From NCBI GenBank assembly GCA_022451485.1, contig JAKUQS010000011.1:31963-95962 (forward strand): a DNA stretch of 64,000 nucleotides. Reading direction: 5' to 3'. Below are positions 41,531-49,712 of this stretch, piece by piece. The position numbers and the translations under genes are program-made. This DNA comes from Gammaproteobacteria bacterium. Its GTDB lineage: Bacteria > Pseudomonadota > Gammaproteobacteria > Arenicellales > UBA868. The notes below the pieces were generated by a model. That model was not told the DNA's origin and searched no databases. It saw nothing but the letters and a program-made list of their open reading frames with translations. Every line of letters starts with the position of its first letter. Within the stretch, counting starts at the first letter, position 1.

Positions 41531-43090
41531 CTACTGAGCAAAGTAGTTGCCAAGAAACCTGTCAAAGCTGATCTTATCACTCGCTTCGATATCTTTTTGT
41601 CGGGCGATAGAGTCAGCCGCGAGAGTGTTGAATGCAATGACGTCCGTCGGTGTTAGCGGATAGCGGAGAAAGAATTGCGCGTGTTCTATCGATTGCGCCA
41701 TTGCAAATTCAAAAAAAGATCCATCGTGTTCTTCCATCATGCGCAGTGTCCTGGCTGAGGGAGTATTCTCAGGGTTGGACAACTTACTGCGCTGGTAACG
41801 CAGGGCGTCCCTGTAGGCGGTGCTTTCAGTGCCATCAAGTAGCGTTGCCAGGTCGACAAACTCATCGAGCAACCTACCGCCTTCTTCGGTGAGTGTTTGA
41901 CGGTTACCCTCCAGTCTTTTTAGCTCTGGTCGTCGGCCCTCCAAAACGACCTTTTGCAGATTGTGGTTAATCTCTCGGATTCCCTGCTTGCTTAACGGTG
42001 GACTGTCGTCGAAAAGGCAATAAAGTAATAGCAGGTCTAGAAAGCAAATCGTGTGTTGATCAATCCCAACGGGTGAGAATGGATCCAGGTCGAGACAACG
42101 CACTTCGATATATTCGATCCCCCGATCTCGCAGCGCATGGGAGGGTTTTTCGCCAGATCGAGCAACCCGTTTAGGACGCACAGGCGCATAGTATTCATTT
42201 TCTATCTGAAGCAGGTTGTGGTTTAGCTGGCGATAGACATTGTCTACTTTGACGCCGATTTCTTTATACGGGGTGTGTGGTGTCTCTGTTGCTTTGCGCA
42301 AGGCCTCAACGTAATCATTGAGGTTGTCAAGGCTGAAATCGACTTGCTCTTGCGCTGTGCTGCGGTAGCCAAGGTCGCTCATGCGTAGGCTGGTCGCGTA
42401 AGGCAAGTAATAACTTGATTGGCCGAACGGCTCCAATTGGTGTTTTTTCCCTTCCACGAAACTTCGACAGACGGCGGGTGAGGCACCGAAGAGGTAGGCC
42501 ACCAGCCAAGTATGACGATAGAAATTTCGTACTAAACCGAGGTAGCTCTCAGAGCGATAACCTGCGATAGGCAAGGTGTTGCCCTGGATTTCCTGCCAGT
42601 GTGACCAGAAGTCGTCGCTGAGCGAGAAGTTATAATGGATACCGGCGATTGCCTGCATCAACCTGCCATAACGCGAACCGAGACCGACACGGTAGAAGTG
42701 CTTCATTTGCCCAATGTTTGAGCTTCCGTATCGTGCGATGGGGATGCTGTCATCGCCGTGAACAATGCAGGGCATGCTAGTAACCCACAATCGTTCCTGG
42801 TGAAGGTGTTGATACGTAAATCGATGGGTTTTTTCCAACTCATTCAAGACCCCAGCAACAGACCTTTTCACAGGAGTGATGAACTCGAGCAATGCCTCGG
42901 AGTAGTCCGTCGTGATGCTCGGATGGGTCAGGGGTGATCCCAGGCCAGGCGGGTGGGGGAGTTGCGAAAGCATGCCGTTGGCATCCACCCGCAGGCTTTC
43001 CTTTTCAATGCCGCGTCGAATTTGCCTGAGCGTGGGCGTCGCGCCGGCATACTCGATCTTTTCCAGTACTCGTGCTAGTTTTCGACTCAC
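41531..43090 (-). CDS. gshA: Glutamate-cysteine ligase
   Basis: 519-residue type 1 glutamate-cysteine ligase, the first step of glutathione synthesis. It begins with a QIRRGIEKESLRVDANG segment corresponding to the E. coli start, followed by HPSITTDYSEALLEFITPV. The central YLFGASPAVCRSFV and RSTAQEQVDFSLDNLNDYV regions and the ATP/metal segment GIEYIEVRCLDLDPFSP are intact. The start is a GTG at 43090, facing the yjbQ gene with 29 bases between, so the two promoters overlap or lie inside the neighbouring genes. gshB is not in the window. Confidence 0.96.
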   Translation of the reverse strand: MSRKLARVLEKIEYAGATPTLRQIRRGIEKESLRVDANGMLSQLPHPPGLGSPLTHPSITTDYSEALLEFITPVKRSVAGVLNELEKTHRFTYQHLHQERLWVTSMPCIVHGDDSIPIARYGSSNIGQMKHFYRVGLGSRYGRLMQAIAGIHYNFSLSDDFWSHWQEIQGNTLPIAGYRSESYLGLVRNFYRHTWLVAYLFGASPAVCRSFVEGKKHQLEPFGQSSYYLPYATSLRMSDLGYRSTAQEQVDFSLDNLNDYVEALRKATETPHTPYKEIGVKVDNVYRQLNHNLLQIENEYYAPVRPKRVARSGEKPSHALRDRGIEYIEVRCLDLDPFSPVGIDQHTICFLDLLLLYCLFDDSPPLSKQGIREINHNLQKVVLEGRRPELKRLEGNRQTLTEEGGRLLDEFVDLATLLDGTESTAYRDALRYQRSKLSNPENTPSARTLRMMEEHDGSFFEFAMAQSIEHAQFFLRYPLTPTDVIAFNTLAADSIARQKDIEASDKISFDRFLGNYFAQ

Positions 43091-43119
43091 GCTTGCTCGC
43101 TAAATATCATTCGTTTTCT

Positions 43120-43560
43120 ATGTTAACGCCAGAAACTGTGTGGTTTCAGGACGAGTTGCAGGTCAGGACGGAAGGGCGTGGAACCTGTGACATTACACGC
43201 GACGTCACGGCGCTGGTTGGTCGGTCCGAGGTACGCACGGGGTTATGCCATATTTTCATTCGACACACCAGCGCGTCGTTAATGCTTTGCGAGAACGCGG
43301 CTGTAGAAGTTCGTGAAGACCTTGAAGGATTGATGCAGAGGATTGCGCCAGATGGAGATCCAAGCTATCGACATGATGATGAGGGTCCCGATGACATGGC
43401 GGCGCACATTCGCACTGTGTTAACTGACGTGTCACTGCAAATCCCAGTGTCGAAAGAGCGACTATTACTGGGGACATGGCAAGGTATTTATCTCTGGGAG
43501 CATCGATTGCAGGCGCATCAGCGCCAGGTAGTTGTGACAGTAGCGGGGGTGAAGTCGTGA
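43120..43560 (+). CDS. yjbQ: YjbQ family protein (UPF0047)
   Basis: 146-residue protein of the YjbQ/UPF0047 family; some members show weak thiamine phosphate synthase activity, but the true role is unclear. The histidine/glutamate cluster motifs are present: CHIFIRHTSASLMLCENA, YRHDDEGPDDMAAHI and GTWQGIYLWEHR. The frame is open from 43072, but the family begins near LTPETVWFQDEL, so the ATG at 43120 is used. Its last codons overlap the GTG start of dusA (GTGA), indicating coupled translation. Confidence 0.92.
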   Translation: MLTPETVWFQDELQVRTEGRGTCDITRDVTALVGRSEVRTGLCHIFIRHTSASLMLCENAAVEVREDLEGLMQRIAPDGDPSYRHDDEGPDDMAAHIRTVLTDVSLQIPVSKERLLLGTWQGIYLWEHRLQAHQRQVVVTVAGVKS

Positions 43561-44549
43561 CTTTGTTTATGTCGCACCGGTTTTGTGTTGCACCGATGAT
43601 GGATTGGACGGATCGTCATGAGCGATTCCTGTTGCGTTTATGTAGTCGCCGGACACTGCTGTACACCGAAATGGTAGTAGCAGACGCGTTGCTACACGGC
43701 GATCGCGAACGTTTTCTCGCATACGACAGAGCGGAGCACCCATTGGGTTTGCAAATTGGCGGATCTGACCCAGACAAGATGGCGCGCTGCGCAGAGTTGG
43801 GCGAGGAGGCGGGTTTTGACGAAATCAATATGAATGTGGGTTGTCCTAGTAGTCGTGTTCAGGCAGGACGTTTTGGGGCGTGCCTGATGGCAGAGCCGAT
43901 GTTGGTCCGCGAGTGTTTTCAGGCCATGCAGTCTGCGGTGAGGATCCCCGTGACGATCAAATGCCGCATCGGAATCGATGATCACGATGATTACGCATTT
44001 GTCGCGCACTTTGTCGAAGTTGTTGCGCAGGCAGGTTGCCGTACCGTGATAGTTCACGCCCGCAAGGCTTATTTAAAGGGCTTGAGCCCCAAACAAAACC
44101 GAGAAATACCGCCGCTACGCCACGATGTCGTCTATCGTTTAAAGCAGGATTTTCCAGATTTGAGAATCGTCATCAACGGTGGTATTCAGACGTTGTCCGA
44201 AGTGGTTCAGCACTTGGAGTCAGTTGACGGCGTAATGATCGGACGTGAGGCATATCGAGACCCTTATTTACTGACGGATGTTGATTCGTTGATTTTTGAC
44301 GAAGACCGAACCTATCAGTCACGGTGGACTATCCTGGCAGCGTATAAAGCCTACATAGCCGATCAATTGGCTCGTGGAGTGTATCTCAAACACATGAGTC
44401 GGCACTTGCTTGGATTTTTCCATGGAGAGCCTGGTGCGCGGGCCTGGCGCAGTCACATTGGACGTTACGCTAGCGATCCACGGGCAGGATTGGAAGTGAT
44501 CGAGGAGGCAGAGCGCAAGGTTCAAGCAGCGTTAGAGCAGGCAGCGTAG
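43557..44549 (+). CDS. dusA: tRNA-dihydrouridine synthase A
   Basis: 330-residue FMN enzyme reducing uridines 20 and 20a in the tRNA D-loop. Motifs are the N-terminal FCVAPMMDWTDRHERFLLR, the catalytic cysteine in NMNVGCPSSRVQAGRFGACLM, TIKCRIGIDD, VIVHARKAYLKGLSPKQNRE, VINGGIQTL and VDGVMIGREAYRDPYL. A longer frame exists, but GGGGGTGA at 43545-43552 lies seven bases before the GTG at 43557, a near-perfect ribosome binding site. The ATG at 43569 would be too far away. The length matches E. coli DusA. Confidence 0.96.
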   Translation: MTLFMSHRFCVAPMMDWTDRHERFLLRLCSRRTLLYTEMVVADALLHGDRERFLAYDRAEHPLGLQIGGSDPDKMARCAELGEEAGFDEINMNVGCPSSRVQAGRFGACLMAEPMLVRECFQAMQSAVRIPVTIKCRIGIDDHDDYAFVAHFVEVVAQAGCRTVIVHARKAYLKGLSPKQNREIPPLRHDVVYRLKQDFPDLRIVINGGIQTLSEVVQHLESVDGVMIGREAYRDPYLLTDVDSLIFDEDRTYQSRWTILAAYKAYIADQLARGVYLKHMSRHLLGFFHGEPGARAWRSHIGRYASDPRAGLEVIEEAERKVQAALEQAA

Positions 44550-44640
44550 GTTCTTTCTGATCTGCTATGCTGCACCGGTTTATTGACACCGCCCTCAATA
44601 GTTCGCGATCCGACGACTGGGCGATTATCTGGGAGGAAGA

Positions 44641-46320
44641 ATGAGTAACAAGTTAAATAAGATCAGTTCGCGCGTCACTCAACCTCGTTCACAGGGCGCG
44701 TCACAAGCTATGCTTTATGCCACGGGTTTGACAAAGTCAGACCTCGACAAAGCGCAGGTTGGGATCGCGAGCGTCTGGTGGGAGGGTAACCCATGCAATA
44801 TGCACCTTAATGACCTGGCGGCGCATATCCGGGAGGGTGTCGAGGCTAGCGGATTGATCGGTATGCGATTCAACACCATTGGCGTCAGTGACGGCATTTC
44901 AATGGGAACGCGTGGTATGAGTTTTTCCCTCCAATCGCGCGATCTGATTGCCGACTCTATTGAAACGGTGATGGGAGGCCAGTGGTATGACGGATTAGTG
45001 ACTGTTCCAGGTTGTGACAAGAATATGCCAGGGGTGATGATGGCCATGGCTCGCGTCAACAGGCCGTCTTTGATGGTTTATGGCGGCACGATCAAAGCGG
45101 GTAAGGCCGCAGGTCAGACCGTTGATATCATCAGCGCGTTTCAGAGTTATGGTCAGTATCTAGCAGAATCAATTAATGATGAGGAACGTCAGGAAATTGT
45201 CTTGAATGCTTGCCCTGGCGCTGGAGGTTGTGGCGGTATGTATACGGCGAATACGATGGCCACTGCGATCGAGGCAATGGGGATGTCCTTGCCATATAGC
45301 GCCTCCAATCCGGCTGTTGAGCAGGTCAAGATTGATGAATGTGTCGAGGCTGGTAAAGCCGTGCGTCGCTTGCTTGAACTTGATCTCAAGCCGCGAGATA
45401 TCATGACACGGGCGGCGTTTGAGAACGCCATGGTCATGGTTTCTGTGCTGGGGGGATCGACGAATGCCGTCCTGCACCTCATTGCCATTGCACGTGCCGC
45501 AGAAGTCGAACTCACCATCGATGATTTCCAGGCGGTTAGCAATCGAATTCCTTTGATTGCAGATCTAAAGCCCAGCGGGCGCTACGTGATGACAGATGTC
45601 CACGATATCGGTGGGATTCCTGCCGTGATGAAGTACCTCATAAGTGAAGGCTTACTGAATGGTGATTGCATGACAGTCACTGGCAAAACGATCGGAGAGA
45701 ATTTGGAGTCGTTGCCAGGGCTTCAGGAAAATCAATCGGTTATTCATCCGATTAGCCAGCCAATCAAGGAAAGCGGTCATATTCGTATATTGAAGGGTAA
45801 CTTGGCACCCGGTGGCGCGGTTGCAAAAATAACCGGGAAAGAGGGCGAGGTGTTTACAGGCCCGGCACGGGTGTTTGATGCGGAGGAGGACATGCTGACT
45901 GCCCTTGAGGAGGATCGTATCCAGAAGGGAGACGTCATTGTCATTCGCTATGAAGGCCCCAAAGGCGGGCCGGGTATGCCCGAGATGTTGACGCCAACAT
46001 CGGCTATTATGGGTGCGGGTTTAGGTAACGATGTTGCGCTGATGACAGATGGTCGTTTCTCAGGCGGATCTCACGGATTTATCATTGGTCATGTTGTTCC
46101 AGAGGCGCAGGAGGGTGGACCGATCGCTTTGGTTAGGGACGGTGACACCATCACGATTGATGCGGTGGCAAACGAAATCAAAGTAGATTTGTCTGACGAA
46201 GAGTTAACGGATCGTCGTACGGCGTGGAATGCCCCGCCGTTTAAGGCAAATCGTGGCACACTCTACAAGTATATTAAGACGGTGAAGAATGCGAGCGAGG
46301 GTTGTGTGACAGACGAATAA
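44641..46320 (+). CDS. ilvD: Dihydroxy-acid dehydratase
   Basis: 559-residue iron-sulfur dehydratase making 2-oxo acid precursors of valine, leucine and isoleucine. Cluster and metal-binding segments are [33 protein letters not shown] and [19 protein letters not shown]. Active-site elements include [20 protein letters not shown] and [28 protein letters not shown] ribosome binding site precedes the ATG. The size fits the shorter, [2Fe-2S]-type subgroup. Sugar-acid dehydratases are related but usually diverge in the C-terminal motifs. It runs head-on into ccmB with one base between the stops. Confidence 0.95.
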   Translation: MSNKLNKISSRVTQPRSQGASQAMLYATGLTKSDLDKAQVGIASVWWEGNPCNMHLNDLAAHIREGVEASGLIGMRFNTIGVSDGISMGTRGMSFSLQSRDLIADSIETVMGGQWYDGLVTVPGCDKNMPGVMMAMARVNRPSLMVYGGTIKAGKAAGQTVDIISAFQSYGQYLAESINDEERQEIVLNACPGAGGCGGMYTANTMATAIEAMGMSLPYSASNPAVEQVKIDECVEAGKAVRRLLELDLKPRDIMTRAAFENAMVMVSVLGGSTNAVLHLIAIARAAEVELTIDDFQAVSNRIPLIADLKPSGRYVMTDVHDIGGIPAVMKYLISEGLLNGDCMTVTGKTIGENLESLPGLQENQSVIHPISQPIKESGHIRILKGNLAPGGAVAKITGKEGEVFTGPARVFDAEEDMLTALEEDRIQKGDVIVIRYEGPKGGPGMPEMLTPTSAIMGAGLGNDVALMTDGRFSGGSHGFIIGHVVPEAQEGGPIALVRDGDTITIDAVANEIKVDLSDEELTDRRTAWNAPPFKANRGTLYKYIKTVKNASEGCVTDE

Positions 46321-46321
46321 G

Positions 46322-47011
46322 TTATGCACTGAGGCTGATTCGAAGGGCGGTCCCCGTTGCCAAAGGCGCCAAAGTGATTGCCAGCGCGAGCATCGCGCCC
46401 AGGGCATAGAGTTCGGATGCGGGCGATAGGCCAGCCATGGTGACTTGAATGGCAGCGGTGCCAAAGATGAGCACCGGGATATAGAGTGGTAACACAATCA
46501 GAGCGCTCAGGAGACCCCCGCGACGGAGGCCGACGGTCAGAGCGGCCCCGACTGAGCCGATCAAGCTTAAGGTGGGTGTCCCTATCAGTAGACTGACGAG
46601 CACGATTCTGATTGCGCTTGCATCGAGGTACAGTAACTCGGCGAGCAGTGGCGTTACTAGGAGCAATGGCAGGCCGGTAGCTATCCAGTGTGTCCCGACC
46701 CGTGTTAGAAGCAGCAAAGCAAGCGGATGTGGACTGAGTGCCAATTGTTCTAGTGAGCCGTCATCAAAATCACTCCGGAAAAGGCTTTCTAAGCCAAGTA
46801 ATGTTGAAAGTAATGCAGCGACCCATAGAACAGCTGCGCCGATTGTTTTGAGTGGGCCTGGATCAGCGCCGGTGCCCAATGAAAAGAGAATGATGATAAT
46901 AAGATAGAAGACGACTGGTTGGATGATATCGCCCCAACGACGAACGATAAGGCGAATATCTCGAGTAAACAGTATCCGTAAGATCGCACTCAGTTTGGCA
47001 GGCTGAGTCAC
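46322..47011 (-). CDS. ccmB: Heme exporter protein CcmB
   Basis: 229-residue integral membrane subunit of the CcmAB(C) transporter used in System I cytochrome c maturation. Six hydrophobic segments are visible. The family-typical LGLESLFRSDFDDGSLEQLALSP loop follows the second segment, and SALIVLPLYIPVLIFGTAAI lies near the end. The start overlaps the ccmA stop by four bases (ATGA). The downstream ccmC expected next in the operon is absent because ilvD ends directly beyond. Confidence 0.96.
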   Translation of the reverse strand: MTQPAKLSAILRILFTRDIRLIVRRWGDIIQPVVFYLIIIILFSLGTGADPGPLKTIGAAVLWVAALLSTLLGLESLFRSDFDDGSLEQLALSPHPLALLLLTRVGTHWIATGLPLLLVTPLLAELLYLDASAIRIVLVSLLIGTPTLSLIGSVGAALTVGLRRGGLLSALIVLPLYIPVLIFGTAAIQVTMAGLSPASELYALGAMLALAITLAPLATGTALRISLSA

Positions 47012-47643
47012 AACACCAACTCGTTGATTGTGACATCGCGAAGAAGCGGCACACGGTGACTCGCCATAACCACCATGCCACCTTGCCTAGTGTGCGTCTC
47101 GAGCAAGGTTTCCAGGTCAGCGATACCGTTGTCATCGAGGGCGGTAAACGGTTCGTCCAGTACCCACAGCAGGGTTCCGCTTAGCCATAATCGACCCAAG
47201 GCGACACGTCGTAGTTGTCCTTGGGAAAGATAGCGGCACTGTAAATGGGCCTGTTTCCTGAGTCCTAGTTGATCGAGAGTGGTTTCGATCGAAAGGCGAT
47301 TTTCTTGCGCTTGGTTGACTGCGGCGAGCTGCAGGTTTTCCTCTGGTGTCAGGTCGAGTTTGACACCTGCTCGGTGACCTACGTAAGTCAATATGGTGCG
47401 GTATTCACTAGGTTCCTGGTGGATGTTTTTATTGTCCCAGAGAACTACTCCCGATTCGGGTAATGCCAATCCACAGATGATTCGAAGAAGGCTGGTTTTC
47501 CCGCAACCATTGGCCCCCCTTATCAGTAGAACCTGCCCCGTTTGAAGTTCAAACATGAGGTTTGAAAAGAGCTTACGCGCACCGAGAATTTGCGACAGCT
47601 CAACGCCGCTGAGTTTTGCCTGGAGATTCGAGGAGTTCAGCAT
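47008..47643 (-). CDS. ccmA: Heme ABC exporter ATP-binding protein CcmA
   Basis: 211-residue ABC ATPase. Walker A is RGANGCGKTSLLRI, the signature is YLSQGQLRRVALGRL, Walker B is LWVLDEPFTALDD and the switch His lies in VVMASHRVPL. It releases the heme chaperone CcmE from the CcmC complex during cytochrome c maturation. It is translationally coupled to ccmB. The rest of the ccm genes are outside the window. The c5-type cytochrome at 62 kb is a likely client. Confidence 0.96.
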   Translation of the reverse strand: MLNSSNLQAKLSGVELSQILGARKLFSNLMFELQTGQVLLIRGANGCGKTSLLRIICGLALPESGVVLWDNKNIHQEPSEYRTILTYVGHRAGVKLDLTPEENLQLAAVNQAQENRLSIETTLDQLGLRKQAHLQCRYLSQGQLRRVALGRLWLSGTLLWVLDEPFTALDDNGIADLETLLETHTRQGGMVVMASHRVPLLRDVTINELVL

Positions 47644-48026
47644 TTTAGTCGTGGGGCTAGGGTCGTTGCGTCGGGTGACATCATCACGTGTGTTTTATTG
47701 GGATAATGATGTGGAGATCAGCAGCAGAGCCCCTATAATCCGGGCGCAGCGGTCATGGTTAATAATGGTTGCGAGCAGGAATATCCATTTTCTGTGGCGC
47801 TGTATCGAGTTCTGTACTTGAATGTACTCGAGCATTCGTGTGATGCAAGTTGATATCGCGGAATCTCAATGGATTTCTCATTACGATGTACGGTAGCGGG
47901 GCTTAAGTGATCATCCTAGGCAGTAGAATATGCACCAAAATCGATAGTAGCAGCCACTTTGGTCTATGATTCGCATCCACCGGATATCAAGGTAGAGGGT
48001 TTAATTTAAGATGGGCAACGCGGTCA
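47644..48026. other. Intergenic region between ccmA and the formate dehydrogenase genes
   Basis: Non-coding stretch of 383 bases that must contain the ccmA promoter and the formate dehydrogenase promoter, which run divergently. A TATAAT lies at 47734-47739 on the + strand without a recognisable -35 element, and its distance from the start at 48027 would imply a long leader. No hairpin with a T run, RNA gene or convincing open frame was seen. Confidence 0.45.
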
Positions 48027-49712
48027 ATGACAATGATGAGTAATGAAGTAAAGCCTCGCCGCGGTGCGGGTCGCGGCAAAGGGCGGACTGTCAGTCCAGC
48101 CGCCCTGGCAGTTGTCCGGGATGCAATTTCTGATTTGCCGCGCCGGCGTGATCTGTTGATTGAATATCTTCATCGACTCCAGGATCGAGAAGGTCATATT
48201 GCTGCAGACCGAATGGTTGCGTTAGCTGAGGAGTTAAAGCTGGCGCCGGCGGAAATCTATGAAGTGGCGACGTTTTACCATCATTTCGACGTTCTCAAGG
48301 AAGGTGATGCACTGCCAGCATTGACCGTACGCGTTTGCGATTCAGTGACATGCGAGTTATTTGGTGCCAACCAGCTCTTTACAGCGTTGAGTGGCGCTTT
48401 GGATGGTCGGGTCCGCGTACAAAGAGTGCCGTGTGTCGGGCGTTGCGATCAGGCACCTGTTGCTGTCGTCGGTCAGCGGCCGGTGCCCCGTGCGAAGGTC
48501 GATATGGTCAAGGCACTAATCGATGACGGTCGACAGACATTTGAGTCATCTAATGACTGGATTGGACTGGCCGATTACCGTCAGCAAGGCGGCTACCTCC
48601 TTTACCAGCAGTGCCACGATGGAAGCTGTGATCCAGAGGTGATTATTAGCGCACTAGAGTCGTCGGGTCTGCGTGGCCTTGGTGGTGCGGGATTTCCTGC
48701 CGGACGTAAATGGCGCATCCTGAAAGAACAATCATCGCCTCGGCTGATGGCGGTTAACATTGATGAGGGTGAGCCTGGCACGTTTAAGGATCGCGTTTAT
48801 CTCGAGCGAGACCCACATCGATTCCTTGAAGGGGTGTTGATCGCTGCAAAGGTGGTGGGTATTGATGCCTGTTATCTTTATGTGCGCGACGAGTATCCTG
48901 GCGTGCTTACTGTTCTGCAACAAGCAATAGAGGAAGTCCAGTCCTTATTTGGTGACACATTACCGGTCTTCGAATTGCGCCGTGGTGCTGGCGCTTACAT
49001 TTGTGGCGAAGAATCAGCGATGATCGAGTCCATAGAAGGGAAGCGGGGTATGCCAAGGTTGCGGCCGCCTTATGTAGCCGAAGTGGGGTTATTCGGTCGA
49101 CCAACACTCGAGCACAATTGTGAAACGCTTTATTGGGTGAGAGATATTGTCGAGCGTGGGGCTGATTGGTTTGCTGGACAGGGGCGGCGTGGACGAAAAG
49201 GCCTGCGATCTTTCTCAGTTAGCGGCAGAGTAAAAAACCCGGGTGTGCATCTAGCGCCGGCCGGAATCAGTCTGAGAGAATTAATTGAAGAATACTGTGG
49301 AGGCATGCTCGAGGGCCACGAACTTTACGCATATTTTCCGGGTGGAGCTTCCGGTGGGATCCTACCTGAGGCATTGGCTGATGAGCCGCTCGATTTTGAT
49401 ACGCTGCAACCCCACGGATGCTTTATCGGATCGGCAGCCGTGATTGTTCTTTCTGATCAAGACCGCGCTCGCGATGCAGCTGTCAATGCAATGCGCTTTT
49501 TTGTTCATGAATCTTGTGGACAGTGCACGCCGTGTCGAGTGGGGACTGAAAAAGCAGTGGTATTGATGAGCCAATCAACTTGGGATAAACATTTACTCGA
49601 AGACCTTGCCCAGGTAATGGAGGATGCCTCTATCTGTGGTCTGGGGCAGGCAGCACCTAATCCGTTGCGGTGTGTGATGAAATATTTTCCTAAAGAGGTT
49701 GGCCTAGAGTGA
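48027..49712 (+). CDS. fdsB: NAD-dependent formate dehydrogenase, fused gamma/beta subunit (NuoE-NuoF type)
   Basis: 561-residue diaphorase subunit combining two proteins that are separate in many Fds enzymes. The NuoE-like part (about 25-160) carries a [2Fe-2S] site with C104, C109, C136 and C140. The NuoF-like part follows, with the FMN/NADH loop GLRGLGGAGFPAGRKW, the ICGEESAMIESIEGKRGMPR segment and a [4Fe-4S] site C497, C500, C503, C537. It passes electrons from formate to NAD in the cytoplasm. A basic segment RRGAGRGKGR precedes the first domain. Its stop overlaps the GTG start of the alpha subunit (GTGA), so the two are coupled. NAD-reducing hydrogenases share these modules, but the next gene settles the role. 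Confidence 0.93.
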   Translation: MTMMSNEVKPRRGAGRGKGRTVSPAALAVVRDAISDLPRRRDLLIEYLHRLQDREGHIAADRMVALAEELKLAPAEIYEVATFYHHFDVLKEGDALPALTVRVCDSVTCELFGANQLFTALSGALDGRVRVQRVPCVGRCDQAPVAVVGQRPVPRAKVDMVKALIDDGRQTFESSNDWIGLADYRQQGGYLLYQQCHDGSCDPEVIISALESSGLRGLGGAGFPAGRKWRILKEQSSPRLMAVNIDEGEPGTFKDRVYLERDPHRFLEGVLIAAKVVGIDACYLYVRDEYPGVLTVLQQAIEEVQSLFGDTLPVFELRRGAGAYICGEESAMIESIEGKRGMPRLRPPYVAEVGLFGRPTLEHNCETLYWVRDIVERGADWFAGQGRRGRKGLRSFSVSGRVKNPGVHLAPAGISLRELIEEYCGGMLEGHELYAYFPGGASGGILPEALADEPLDFDTLQPHGCFIGSAAVIVLSDQDRARDAAVNAMRFFVHESCGQCTPCRVGTEKAVVLMSQSTWDKHLLEDLAQVMEDASICGLGQAAPNPLRCVMKYFPKEVGLE

